From the NCBI RefSeq assembly GCF_028747645.1, contig NZ_CP118100.1, forward strand, positions 2,480,001-2,544,000: a stretch of 64,000 nt of DNA. Reading direction: 5' to 3'. The notes beneath the pieces were generated by a model. It made no database searches. It was not told the origin of the DNA and saw nothing but the letters and a program-made list of their open reading frames with translations. The DNA is from Microbacterium esteraromaticum (GTDB lineage Bacteria; Actinomycetota; Actinomycetes; Actinomycetales; Microbacteriaceae). Each line of letters begins with the position of its first letter. Positions within the stretch are counted from its first letter, which is position 1. A program made the translations under genes and the position numbers. Below are positions 32,882 to 41,087 of the stretch, in pieces.

Positions 32882-35800
32882 ATGAGTAAAGGCGGATTCG
32901 TAGCGTTCCGAGGCAGTCCCTCGGTAGCAGTTCAGTACTTGGCGGGACAGGCTGATGAGCTGGAGAGGAGTGCAAACAAGAGCTCCACGTACCTCGCTTC
33001 GGCGAGCACACCGTTCCAGTTTGGGGCGGTGACAGCGACGGGGGTGGAGGTCGACAAGATCAGTCGCTCGCAGTTCCAGTCGTGGGCGGAGCACAAGGAC
33101 CCCGTGACCGGTGAGCATCGCGGCGGCAAGCTTCGCTCGCGCCGGATGGTGAAGACGTCCTCCGAGACGGGTGAGCCGGAGGTGGTGACCGGCGGCACCC
33201 CGCTGTATCAGGAGACCTGCATCTCGACGTCGAAGTCGTTGTCGTTGGCTGCCGCAGCCAACCCGCAGATCTCAGAGGCGCTGGAGGCGGCGATGGAGCG
33301 CGCGACCATCGCTGCGGTGGAGGCGCTCCAGCAGCATGCGGTCACGCGCGTCGGTCCTGCGGGTGAGCAGGAGCAACTGAAGCTCGACAAGATCGAGTTC
33401 AGTAGCGTGATGCATCACACCTCTCGCACGGCCGACCCACACATGCATCGTCACCTGCAAATCCTTTCGACGGGCCTGGTGACGTTGCCGGACGGTAGGC
33501 AGGCTTGGCGGGCGCTGGACGGTGCTGTGCTGTACAGGATGGCTGAGCGGGTTCATGCCGCGGCCGATCTTGTCATCGCCTCTGACGCGGAGCTGCGCCG
33601 GGTGATCGCCGAGCAGGGGTTCACGTGGGAGCCCGGCGAAGGCGGCGGCCGGATCGCTGAGTTCGAGCAGCTCACGGACGAGTTCTCGCAGCGGCGGGAG
33701 CAGATCGCCTCTCGACGTGAGAGCGTTGAGGCGCAGTGGCGGGCTGAGAACCCAGGTCGAGAGCCCAGCACTGCCCTGGTTCGTCGGTGGGACAATCACT
33801 CGTGGTCAGCGACAAGGCCCGAGAAGCGTGAGCTCGCGCAGGCGGAGCGTGTGGGTCAGGCTCAGCGTCTGGCTACGGTCACCCCTCGCAACACCTCTCA
33901 CGACCTCGTGGTGCACGAGGCCGGCGAGATCGATGCGAAGACCATCGCGGCCGACGCGATCGCCGCGCTGTCCTCCTCACGATCGGCATGGTCGTCTGCG
34001 GATATGCGCGCAGCGATCGACCGTCGTCTGGCAGAGACGTACCTGTTCGGGGGCGAGGGTGTGGCTGAGCTCCAGCAGCGATGCCTTGACGCTGCGCGCC
34101 GAGAGATGGTCAACCTCTTCGACGAGGGGGTGGACATCGAGGGGTCCTCGCACTGGACGTCGAAGAGGGTGCTTCAGACGGACGCTGATGTGGAGAGCTC
34201 GCTACAGAGACGCGCCCAGTACCTGCTGGCTGTCGACGGTGAGGTGAAGGTCGATCGAGGCGGCTTCAAACTCTCGGACGGCCAGGCCGCGGCTGCGCGG
34301 TCGATCACGGGCACCCATCGGCTTGTTGTGGTTGAGGGCGCTGCCGGGTCCGGCAAGACGACGATGCTCTCAGCAGCGCACGAGCAGATCGTCAAGGACG
34401 GCGGCCGGATGGTGGCAGTGTCGCCCACGAAGCGCGGCGCTCTGGAGGTCGCAGCCGAGGTCGGTATCGAGGGCAACAGCGTGCACGGCATGTTGGTCCG
34501 TGCAGGAGCGACGCTGGACGACCGCGGTCGTTGGAGAGAACCGACGACGTGGAAGCCACAGCCGGACGCGTTCGCCATGGACCGTCGCACAACGTTGGTC
34601 ATCGACGAGGCTGGCATGCTTGACATGGCTACCGCCGACATACTCCACCGCTACAGTGACGCGACCAACGCCCGGCTGGTGCTGCTGGGTGACCGCAAGC
34701 AGCTCGCGGCGGTCGGTCGCGGAGGCTACCTCACGAAGGCGGTCCACACGGCAACGGCATGCCACGACCTCCAGGATGTTCGTCGGTTCCAGACGCCGTC
34801 CAAGAAGATCGACACCGAGTACGCTGACGCCTCTCTGAAGCTCCGCCAGCGCCAGGACGCGGACGGGTTCTTCGACATCCTCGAAGAGCGCGGCCAGGTC
34901 CGTGTGGGCGAGCCCGACGAGGTGGTGAGTCGTGTCGCCGAGACAGTGGCTCTGGAGCTGCAGGCGGGCAAGACGTCGCTGGCGATTGCAGCGACCAACA
35001 CCGCGGCTCAGCGCATCAACCACGAGGTCTACGAGAGGCTGGTGGGGGCCGGCATCGTTCGGGACGCGACTGTGCGTGCGCGTCTGGTCGCTGAGGGACG
35101 CGTCACGGACCGCAGACTGTGGCGCCGGCTGGAGGCCAAGGGAGCTGTCGGCACGTCGCCCGAGCAGCGCGAGCGCCTGGAGCAGGTGCTAGCCAAGGGC
35201 CAGGTGCAGCTGGGGCGCGCCCGCACGATCATCGGTCGCGACGGCGACCGGATCTCCGTCGGCGCGAAGGTCGCGACCCGTCAGAACAACAAGAAACTGC
35301 GTGTCGCCAACCGACAGACCTTCATCGTCGAGCGCGTGAACCTCTCTGGTCGGGTCATCGTCAAGGACGAGCACAGCGGCTTCAGAACGACACTCCCCAG
35401 GAAGTACGCGCGAGAGAATCTCCAGCTCGCCTATGCCGTCACAGGCCACGGCTCGCAGGGCATGACGGTAGACACCGCTCACACGGTCGTCTCTGATCAG
35501 TCCGACGCTGCAGGCGTTTACGTCGGTCTCACGCGCGGAAGGTACGCGAACGTCCTGCACGCGGCCGCGGTGGATCTGGACGACGCGCGTCAGCAGTTCA
35601 CGGCTGCCGTTGAGCGCGAGGGTGCTGACCTCGGTCTCGATGAGGCACGGCGCAAGCTGCGCGTCGAGGCAGAGCGTCTGGGTGTCACGCCGACGGATGT
35701 CCCTGTCGAACTGCCTATCGGCAGCGATCGTGTTCGGATCAAGCCGGAGAAGGACCGTACGCTGGCATCGCCTGATCGCGTGCAGACCACGCGTGGCCGG

Positions 35801-36340
35801 CGTCCTCGCAGCGTGGGGACGGTTCCTCTGCATCAGCGTGACGCAGAGCTGATCGTCGTGGTCCACGCCGTCCGCGACAACGCCGCTCAGGTCGAGTTCC
35901 AGCTGGCTCATCACGCCGACGCTGCCGCCGACATGACAGGTCTGAACCTGTTCACCGAGGAGCGCGACGATCTCACGCGGGCCGGGATGCAGGTCCTCAC
36001 GCGCGAGCAGTTCGACCGCCTCGTCGAAGCCGCCGGCGACAACCGAGCATCCGTGCGCGGGAAGAACGTGTTCGCGGTGCGCGCGGGTCTCCTCGCGCGA
36101 CGGGGTGGCCGGAGCGGGTATGACGTCGACCCTCGCGCGTTCGCGGCGTCCGATGCGACACCGATTGCTACCGACGTGCTCGACCGCCAGCGCCAGGCAG
36201 AAGACGACGCTCGCGCACGGGCCGCCCAGCGCCACGAGCAGATTTTCGCGTCGGCTCGGACGGGCTCCGGCGACGACCATGCGTTCGCATCTGTGACCGA
36301 CTCGCGTGAGCGAGCGACCACTCAGAGTCGCGGTCGCTGA
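32882..36340 (+). CDS. MobF (TrwC/TraI-type) relaxase-helicase
   Basis: A 1152-residue protein that nicks the transfer origin, stays bound to the 5' end and unwinds DNA. The N-terminal relaxase domain has the likely catalytic tyrosine at Tyr19 (VAVQYLAG) and the metal-binding histidines in HHTSRTADPHMHRH (His187, 189 and 191). The SF1 RecD-like helicase follows, with Walker A GAAGSGKTT at about 486-494 and Walker B VIDEAGMLD at about 576-584; AVTGHGSQG is a late helicase motif. Only one Tyr is at the usual position, not the double Tyr of some TrwC members. It is full length with no frameshift. Confidence 0.95.
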   Translation: MSKGGFVAFRGSPSVAVQYLAGQADELERSANKSSTYLASASTPFQFGAVTATGVEVDKISRSQFQSWAEHKDPVTGEHRGGKLRSRRMVKTSSETGEPEVVTGGTPLYQETCISTSKSLSLAAAANPQISEALEAAMERATIAAVEALQQHAVTRVGPAGEQEQLKLDKIEFSSVMHHTSRTADPHMHRHLQILSTGLVTLPDGRQAWRALDGAVLYRMAERVHAAADLVIASDAELRRVIAEQGFTWEPGEGGGRIAEFEQLTDEFSQRREQIASRRESVEAQWRAENPGREPSTALVRRWDNHSWSATRPEKRELAQAERVGQAQRLATVTPRNTSHDLVVHEAGEIDAKTIAADAIAALSSSRSAWSSADMRAAIDRRLAETYLFGGEGVAELQQRCLDAARREMVNLFDEGVDIEGSSHWTSKRVLQTDADVESSLQRRAQYLLAVDGEVKVDRGGFKLSDGQAAAARSITGTHRLVVVEGAAGSGKTTMLSAAHEQIVKDGGRMVAVSPTKRGALEVAAEVGIEGNSVHGMLVRAGATLDDRGRWREPTTWKPQPDAFAMDRRTTLVIDEAGMLDMATADILHRYSDATNARLVLLGDRKQLAAVGRGGYLTKAVHTATACHDLQDVRRFQTPSKKIDTEYADASLKLRQRQDADGFFDILEERGQVRVGEPDEVVSRVAETVALELQAGKTSLAIAATNTAAQRINHEVYERLVGAGIVRDATVRARLVAEGRVTDRRLWRRLEAKGAVGTSPEQRERLEQVLAKGQVQLGRARTIIGRDGDRISVGAKVATRQNNKKLRVANRQTFIVERVNLSGRVIVKDEHSGFRTTLPRKYARENLQLAYAVTGHGSQGMTVDTAHTVVSDQSDAAGVYVGLTRGRYANVLHAAAVDLDDARQQFTAAVEREGADLGLDEARRKLRVEAERLGVTPTDVPVELPIGSDRVRIKPEKDRTLASPDRVQTTRGRRPRSVGTVPLHQRDAELIVVVHAVRDNAAQVEFQLAHHADAAADMTGLNLFTEERDDLTRAGMQVLTREQFDRLVEAAGDNRASVRGKNVFAVRAGLLARRGGRSGYDVDPRAFAASDATPIATDVLDRQRQAEDDARARAAQRHEQIFASARTGSGDDHAFASVTDSRERATTQSRGR

Positions 36341-36355
36341 GCGCTCCCGACGACG

Positions 36356-36390
36356 AAGAGCCCCGCAGCATCTGCTGCGGGGCTCTTGTC
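36356..36390 (+). terminator. Intrinsic terminator after the relaxase gene
   Basis: Perfect 15-bp arms AAGAGCCCCGCAGCA and its complement with a very short loop, then GTCTGTCC. It probably stops transcription from both directions, as the leftward gene cluster ends just beyond it. Confidence 0.85.
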
Positions 36391-36406
36391 TGTCCTACTC
36401 ACGACC

Positions 36407-36745
36407 TCATCGGCATCGGTCGCGGTCGGTGCTGCGAGGCGCGAGGGTCGCCGCGAACGCCTCATCCGCTTCACGCCGTCGAGCATTGTCGGCGGCTTCC
36501 CCGGGGTTCTCTCGCTCACGACGCTGGCGGTGCGCCTCGTCCAGAGCGATCTGGTGGGCCTCGTCGAGGTCGTCGCCTTCCTCTCGCTCGCGCTCCTGCT
36601 TCTTGCGCTGCTTCTGAAGTTCTCGTTCCGCGGCGTCACGGTCGGTGAAGCTCCGGCCGCCCTGGGAGTTGACCTCGCTCTGGAACTCGGCCTGCTCGCG
36701 GTCCAGGTCTTCTTCGTGGGCTGTCATGGTCTTGTCGATGCTCAT
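36407..36745 (-). CDS. Highly charged helical protein
   Basis: A 112-residue protein starting at ATG 36745 inside the stop of the upstream lipoprotein gene (ATGA). It is almost all Glu, Arg, Lys, Asp and Gln, with long predicted helices (AERELQKQRKKQEREREEGD). No cysteine or membrane part. Last gene of the leftward transfer operon; it could bind relaxase or DNA, but there is no direct evidence. Confidence 0.65.
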   Translation of the reverse strand: MSIDKTMTAHEEDLDREQAEFQSEVNSQGGRSFTDRDAAERELQKQRKKQEREREEGDDLDEAHQIALDEAHRQRRERENPGEAADNARRREADEAFAATLAPRSTDRDRCR

Positions 36746-37506
36746 CTGAGCGCCTCCTTGTTGTTGGTGGTGGTGTTGCTCGTCGCGACGGCAGCCGCGA
36801 ACGTCTTCTGGGCGACCCAGTGGCCTGGTTGGCTGAGCGCGCCCCAGTCGTCGCCGGTGATCTGGTTCAGGTAGGTCAGGGCCTCCTCTACGTAGGTGGA
36901 TGGGCATGGGGCGGAGAGGTAGTAGGTGGCGGTGCCTGGGGTGATCGTCTCCTCGATGCAGGAGGCGATGGCCTCGTGCGCGGCGCTGTCATCGGCATCT
37001 GAGCCCATGGGCTCGTCCATGGCGCCGGCGGCCCAGGAGCGGTCGCTCTCGTCGAGGAGCAGTGCGTCAGGGATCGGTACGCCGTCCTGCGCCAGTGCTG
37101 AGTGCACGAGCTCGTGCGCGGCGAGGCTGAGGACGTTCTCCCACGCGCGCTCGTCCGACGCCCAGGCCAACCAGTCCTCGTTCAGTAGGACCACGTCGGG
37201 GTGGTCGATCATGACAGCCCCGGCGACGCGGTACCGATCCTCATCGCCGAAGTCGATGACGTGGAGCACAGCCTGGCTGGTTCCCGGGAGGTACGGCCAG
37301 AAGCGTTCAAGCCATTCCTCGGCATCCCAGTCCACCGACGCTCGCAGGTCGTCGTTCAGTGTGGGGATGGTGTGGTGTGGGGTGGTCGCGGGCGCTTCGT
37401 GCGCCAGCGCCGCGGTCCCACCGCACCCAGCGAGCGAGGCGACGAGGACGGCGGCTGCGAATGCGGTGCGTGTTCCCCCCTGAGCGCGCTTCTGTGAATC
37501 AGTCAC
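36742..37506 (-). CDS. Lipoprotein with HExxH metallopeptidase motif
   Basis: About 254 residues. The start is GTG 37506 or 37512, overlapping the coupling protein stop, so it is translationally coupled. Lipobox LVASLAGC with the lipid Cys near residue 28. The segment NVLSLAAHELVHSALAQDG has HELVH, a zinc-peptidase HExxH site, about 105 residues after the lipid Cys; an acidic residue in EAIASCIEE or ESDRS may complete it. A surface-bound metallopeptidase in the transfer operon could open the wall or process surface proteins. Confidence 0.75.
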   Translation of the reverse strand: MTDSQKRAQGGTRTAFAAAVLVASLAGCGGTAALAHEAPATTPHHTIPTLNDDLRASVDWDAEEWLERFWPYLPGTSQAVLHVIDFGDEDRYRVAGAVMIDHPDVVLLNEDWLAWASDERAWENVLSLAAHELVHSALAQDGVPIPDALLLDESDRSWAAGAMDEPMGSDADDSAAHEAIASCIEETITPGTATYYLSAPCPSTYVEEALTYLNQITGDDWGALSQPGHWVAQKTFAAAVATSNTTTNNKEALR

Positions 37507-38866
37507 CAGCACCCCCTCGTTCTGGGATGCCGGAGATGTCGGGGATCTCCACCAGGAGCGTTTCGCCGGCGCTGAGGATCAGTCGGGCGTGCTCCTTGTC
37601 GGGAGGCAGCAGCTCGTGCGGAGCCCGGCGAGGGAAGCGCTCCAGCGAGACGGAGACGACGTTGCCGTCTCGGTCAGAGGTCTCACGACGACGGTCTTCC
37701 TCACCGAGGAACTTCGACGCGTCCTCGAGTTTCTCCCACTCACCACTGCCTTTCAGGATCAGGAAGGCGGGCACGGTCTCGCGCAGAGCCTTGGCACCCG
37801 CGACACCGTACTTCAGCTCCAGCTGACCACCGGTGGACTGGACGCCGAGCACCATCGACACCCGAAGGCCGCGCAGCTCGGTGATGTGGGACACGAGCAG
37901 GTCAGCCGGGATGGAGCACGTGTTCGTCAGCTCATCGATCGAGATGAGGAGCCACGGGAGCTGTCGCCCCAGGTTGCGACGCCAGTGGTCGATCACACCC
38001 TCGACAACAGCCACTGCCGCACTGACCTGCGGCCCGGTGCTCCCGCTCAGGATGAACAGGGTGGGCGTGCCAGGGCCTTGGAGCAGGACCGGCGTGAACG
38101 CGGTGCTCTCGGCGCCACCACGTACGGACTGGAGGGTCCAGGCTTTCAGAGCCGATCGCACGGTCGCAGCGACCGAGTCGCGGAGCTTCTCATCCGACCT
38201 GATCACGGTCAACAGGTCTTGCGCGTGGAAGGATTTACCGAAGATCAGATTGAAGGCCTGCTGCCAGGAGGGAGAGGTGTCGTCTCCCTCGTTCGCAAAC
38301 TTCCCGGCAGCGCGGGTGACCCACTCGATCCCACCACCGCTTGCCTGGCCGGCCAACAGGAGCGCTGCCAGGGGCTGGTGGGCGAGCTGTTCCCAGATCG
38401 CGTTGTCGCCGCTACCACCGCCGTTGCTCCCGCTCGATGTCCCGAGCGCGGCGGTCTGCAGCAGCAGCGTCGCCATCCTGCTCGCGTCATCATCGCCCGT
38501 CAGCAGCGTGGTCGGGTCAGCGACGACCTTCGTGTAGCGCGCATTGGCCAGCCAGGGCGCGCTCTCGTCGAGCTCAGCCGCTAGATCGAGCACGTACACA
38601 GGACCTGCAGCGGAGAGCCCTCTGTTGAGCGTGAGCTCTAGGAAGTCGGCTTTCGACGACACCAGCACTCGCGATCCCTTATGGGCGAGGGCGCCCACGG
38701 CGAGCACGCGGCGCGTCTTGCCCGATCCGGTCTTGCCGACGACCATCCCGTGAGGCGCCGTCGGGACGCGCGCGCCGTCGACCAGTCCGAGGTAAGGGGT
38801 CGGTGTCTCAGGCGCTCGGGCGGGTACCGGCTTTGCCGCGGGCCGGGCCTTGTTGAAGATGCTCAT
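37499..38866 (-). CDS. VirD4/TraG-type coupling protein
   Basis: A 455-residue ATPase that would bring the relaxase-DNA complex to the transfer channel. Walker A VGKTGSGKT at 43-51 and Walker B LLISIDELTNT in the second half; GVQSTGGQLELKYG is the usual sensor region. The N-terminal membrane helices of classical VirD4 are missing; the protein starts with a short Pro/Ala tail. Membrane contact may be through a partner, for example the cluster at 39233-42622. It overlaps the RHH gene by ATGA. Confidence 0.88.
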   Translation of the reverse strand: MSIFNKARPAAKPVPARAPETPTPYLGLVDGARVPTAPHGMVVGKTGSGKTRRVLAVGALAHKGSRVLVSSKADFLELTLNRGLSAAGPVYVLDLAAELDESAPWLANARYTKVVADPTTLLTGDDDASRMATLLLQTAALGTSSGSNGGGSGDNAIWEQLAHQPLAALLLAGQASGGGIEWVTRAAGKFANEGDDTSPSWQQAFNLIFGKSFHAQDLLTVIRSDEKLRDSVAATVRSALKAWTLQSVRGGAESTAFTPVLLQGPGTPTLFILSGSTGPQVSAAVAVVEGVIDHWRRNLGRQLPWLLISIDELTNTCSIPADLLVSHITELRGLRVSMVLGVQSTGGQLELKYGVAGAKALRETVPAFLILKGSGEWEKLEDASKFLGEEDRRRETSDRDGNVVSVSLERFPRRAPHELLPPDKEHARLILSAGETLLVEIPDISGIPERGGAGD

Positions 38867-39138
38867 CTCACCGCCCCCGCTTCCCCGGGAGCGAGACCCC
38901 AGCGCTGGAGCACTCCCGCTTTGCTCGCCTGCAGGCGGCGGGCAGCTGCTTCCCGCTGCTCGGCTGCAACGGCGGCCGCGAGCTCGTCTGGACTGCAGTG
39001 GTCGAGCGCCCAGGTCAGTAGCGCGCGGACATAGAGACCCGTCGTCACTCCGGCGTCGACGGCAGCGATGCGAAGCGACAGCCTCTCATGCTCGGACACA
39101 GGGACGGCCTGCCGCGCGTTGAGCGATTCGATCATCAT
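38863..39138 (-). CDS. Ribbon-helix-helix type DNA-binding protein
   Basis: A 91-residue protein with AAGGAG 7-12 bases before ATG 39138. The N-terminal part (RQAVPVSEHERLSLRIAAVD then AGVTTGLYVRALLTWAL) has the strand-helix-helix pattern of RHH relaxosome proteins. Alanine- and arginine-rich C-terminus. It is first in the leftward operon with the coupling protein, a typical place for an oriT-binding accessory factor that also represses its promoter. Confidence 0.7.
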   Translation of the reverse strand: MMIESLNARQAVPVSEHERLSLRIAAVDAGVTTGLYVRALLTWALDHCSPDELAAAVAAEQREAAARRLQASKAGVLQRWGLAPGEAGAVR

Positions 39139-39232
39139 GATCACTCCTTCGGTAGTAGTGAATAGAAAGCGTTATTTGGATGCGATGCGGTACTATCGTA
39201 TCGCACCGTTGAACAGGATCTGGAGGACCTCC
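39139..39232. promoter_or_regulatory. Divergent promoter region of the transfer genes
   Basis: A 94-base spacer between the leftward RHH/coupling operon and the rightward membrane operon. It contains an inverted repeat TGCGAT ... ATCGCA (39181-39205) around GGTACTATCGT, with -10-like TACTAT. Together with the RHH gene this suggests shared control of both operons. Confidence 0.6.
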
Positions 39233-39454
39233 TTGAGAACGAAACTCATCGTCAAGACAGTGCTGATGACAGCCGTGTTGGGCTTCACGCTCTTCGTCGG
39301 CGTCGTCTTCGGTATGACCTCGGCCGCAGGCACTGCTGAGAACCAGCTGATGGACGCGGTCCGCGTCTGCGAGACCGACGCCCCGCAGGATTTCCGCGCT
39401 TGCCTCGCCGAGGCTGGCGCTGACCTGACCACCGACGGAGGTGACCAGCCATGA
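39233..39454 (+). CDS. Small single-helix membrane protein
   Basis: A 73-residue protein starting at TTG 39233, with GGAGG 6 bases upstream; the frame is open further upstream through the opposite gene but without a signal. One membrane helix (TVLMTAVLGFTLFVGVVFGM, about 9-28) and an outside acidic part with two cysteines (VCETDAP and RACLAEAG). It overlaps the next gene by ATGA. Confidence 0.7.
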   Translation: MRTKLIVKTVLMTAVLGFTLFVGVVFGMTSAAGTAENQLMDAVRVCETDAPQDFRACLAEAGADLTTDGGDQP

Positions 39455-40281
39455 GCATTGACCACCACGAACTGGAACGCGCCAACTGGCTGCTCGCGCA
39501 CGGCGCTAGCTGGCACATGGCTGACCGTCGCATGGCGCAGCGACTCAAGCGGCGCGCTGGAGAGCTGGCGCGACGGGAGGCCGGCGCCAGCGAGAGCGCT
39601 CACCACGAGTCCACGATCCACTGGGCAGGAGCCCGCTTCATCGCCCGCGGCGAGGACAGCAGCGACAAGTTCTACCGCGGTCTGCTGCTGTGGTTCGTGA
39701 TCATCCCCGCTGTTGCGGTGACGGTCGGTCCCGCGCTGCTCGTCAGCGAGGTGCTCCACCGACTCACGACTCGCATGCTGCTCAGCCGAGGCCGCATCCC
39801 CCAGCAGGCACCGTGGTATCTGGCAGCGATCATCACACTCGCGATCGGTGTGGCTGCGTGGCTGATCGCCTTTCGGGCAGAACCACTGGCCGAACTGATC
39901 GTGTGGCCGCAGACGGGCGTCGAGGTCAACTGGATGCCCGTCGTGGTCCTCGTCGGTGCCGGCCAGTTGACGATCCTGCTGGCCACGACAGGGTGGCAGG
40001 CGCGTCGCTACGGCTGGCCCGGGGTGGTCGTGCGCAAGCTCAGCGGCCTGCCGAGCGATCTCGTGGCCGCTGAGGTCGATGCAGCAGCCCACCAGATCGC
40101 TGACGCCGACGCCGCCCTCGACGAGGGCGCAGACCTCGCCGCACAGTTCGATCCTGTCGGCGAGGACTGGGACTACGACGAAGAGCCCACCGACATCGAC
40201 TATGCCGCTTTGGACGCGGCAGACGACGACGAAGACACCCACAACCGCACGGCTGAGCCCGTGCAGAAAGGAGCGCGCTGA
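39451..40281 (+). CDS. Membrane protein of the transfer cluster
   Basis: A 276-residue protein. Membrane helices at about 76-98, 121-141 and 161-180, a basic N-terminal cytoplasmic part (RRMAQRLKRRAGELARREAG) and a very acidic C-terminal tail of 50 residues. It is coupled by overlaps on both sides. No homology recognised; the context suggests a component of the transfer complex or a membrane partner of the coupling protein. Confidence 0.7.
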   Translation: MSIDHHELERANWLLAHGASWHMADRRMAQRLKRRAGELARREAGASESAHHESTIHWAGARFIARGEDSSDKFYRGLLLWFVIIPAVAVTVGPALLVSEVLHRLTTRMLLSRGRIPQQAPWYLAAIITLAIGVAAWLIAFRAEPLAELIVWPQTGVEVNWMPVVVLVGAGQLTILLATTGWQARRYGWPGVVVRKLSGLPSDLVAAEVDAAAHQIADADAALDEGADLAAQFDPVGEDWDYDEEPTDIDYAALDAADDDEDTHNRTAEPVQKGAR

Positions 40282-41087
40282 TGCGCACTCACCACTACCT
40301 TGACCTGAGCACCATGGTTGCTCGCCTGCTGCTGGCGGTCCTTACCGCCGGCACCATTGTCCTGCTGGGCCTCTGGCTTCGCACCAGCGACGCCCTGACG
40401 TTCGTTTCGACGCTTCTGGCGGTGACAGCCGGGCAGCTGATCACCTCGTCGCTGCGCGGCGAGCGGGTCGGGCCGCCCACGGCAGCATCGGCACGGTTCC
40501 AGCCGCTCGTCGATGCGCTCGCGGAGTACCCCGGTGGCCGCACGCTCGGAAAGCCCGGCTTCAAGCGTGGGGTTGTCGCTCTCGGCATCGGGCTGCTCGT
40601 CGCGGTCGCGTCGGCGATCGTGGAGGCTGTGCTCTTCTCCACCCTCCCGATGGCACCGCTGTGGCGGAACACCATCGCTCTCGCGGTGGTGCTGCTCCCC
40701 GTGAACCTCTGGCTGGCGCTTCTGCGCAGCAGACAGCAGTACGCCGGAACGAAGTTCGCCGCCGGTCTCGCTCGCGCCCTGTGGCAGGTCGTCAAGCCGT
40801 CAAGCGCTGCGGAGGGGGCAGCGACACCCTCCCCGTGGAAGCGCGTGCCGGTGCTGGCACGAGTATCGGTCATCGGTGTCATTCGCACCGCGCTGACGCT
40901 GGCTCTGCGCGTGGCAACGCAGCTGCTGATCCCGATCATCTTTTCCACCTGGATCTCCATCGCTGCCGTCGCCCTCGGTGTCATCACCTGGATCGCGGGA
41001 GCCCCCGTGTTCTCCGCTCTGGGGAAGTCGCTCAAGGCGGCGCCTGACCACCACGACCCCCACAACCCCTCGGAGGTGAGCGCATGA
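40281..41087 (+). CDS. Polytopic membrane protein of the transfer cluster
   Basis: A 268-residue protein with about six membrane helices (11-34, 38-54, 92-118, 127-148, and a pair within 190-245). Short loops and no enzymatic motif. Overlaps neighbours by one base or ATGA. Channel-like topology would fit a VirB6-type role, but sequence similarity is not evident to me. Confidence 0.7.
   Translation: MRTHHYLDLSTMVARLLLAVLTAGTIVLLGLWLRTSDALTFVSTLLAVTAGQLITSSLRGERVGPPTAASARFQPLVDALAEYPGGRTLGKPGFKRGVVALGIGLLVAVASAIVEAVLFSTLPMAPLWRNTIALAVVLLPVNLWLALLRSRQQYAGTKFAAGLARALWQVVKPSSAAEGAATPSPWKRVPVLARVSVIGVIRTALTLALRVATQLLIPIIFSTWISIAAVALGVITWIAGAPVFSALGKSLKAAPDHHDPHNPSEVSA

Noticed and set aside
36407..36907. 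A longer 166-residue version of the charged protein
   Set aside because: The extension overlaps the upstream lipoprotein gene in another frame; the ATGA start at 36745 fits operon structure.
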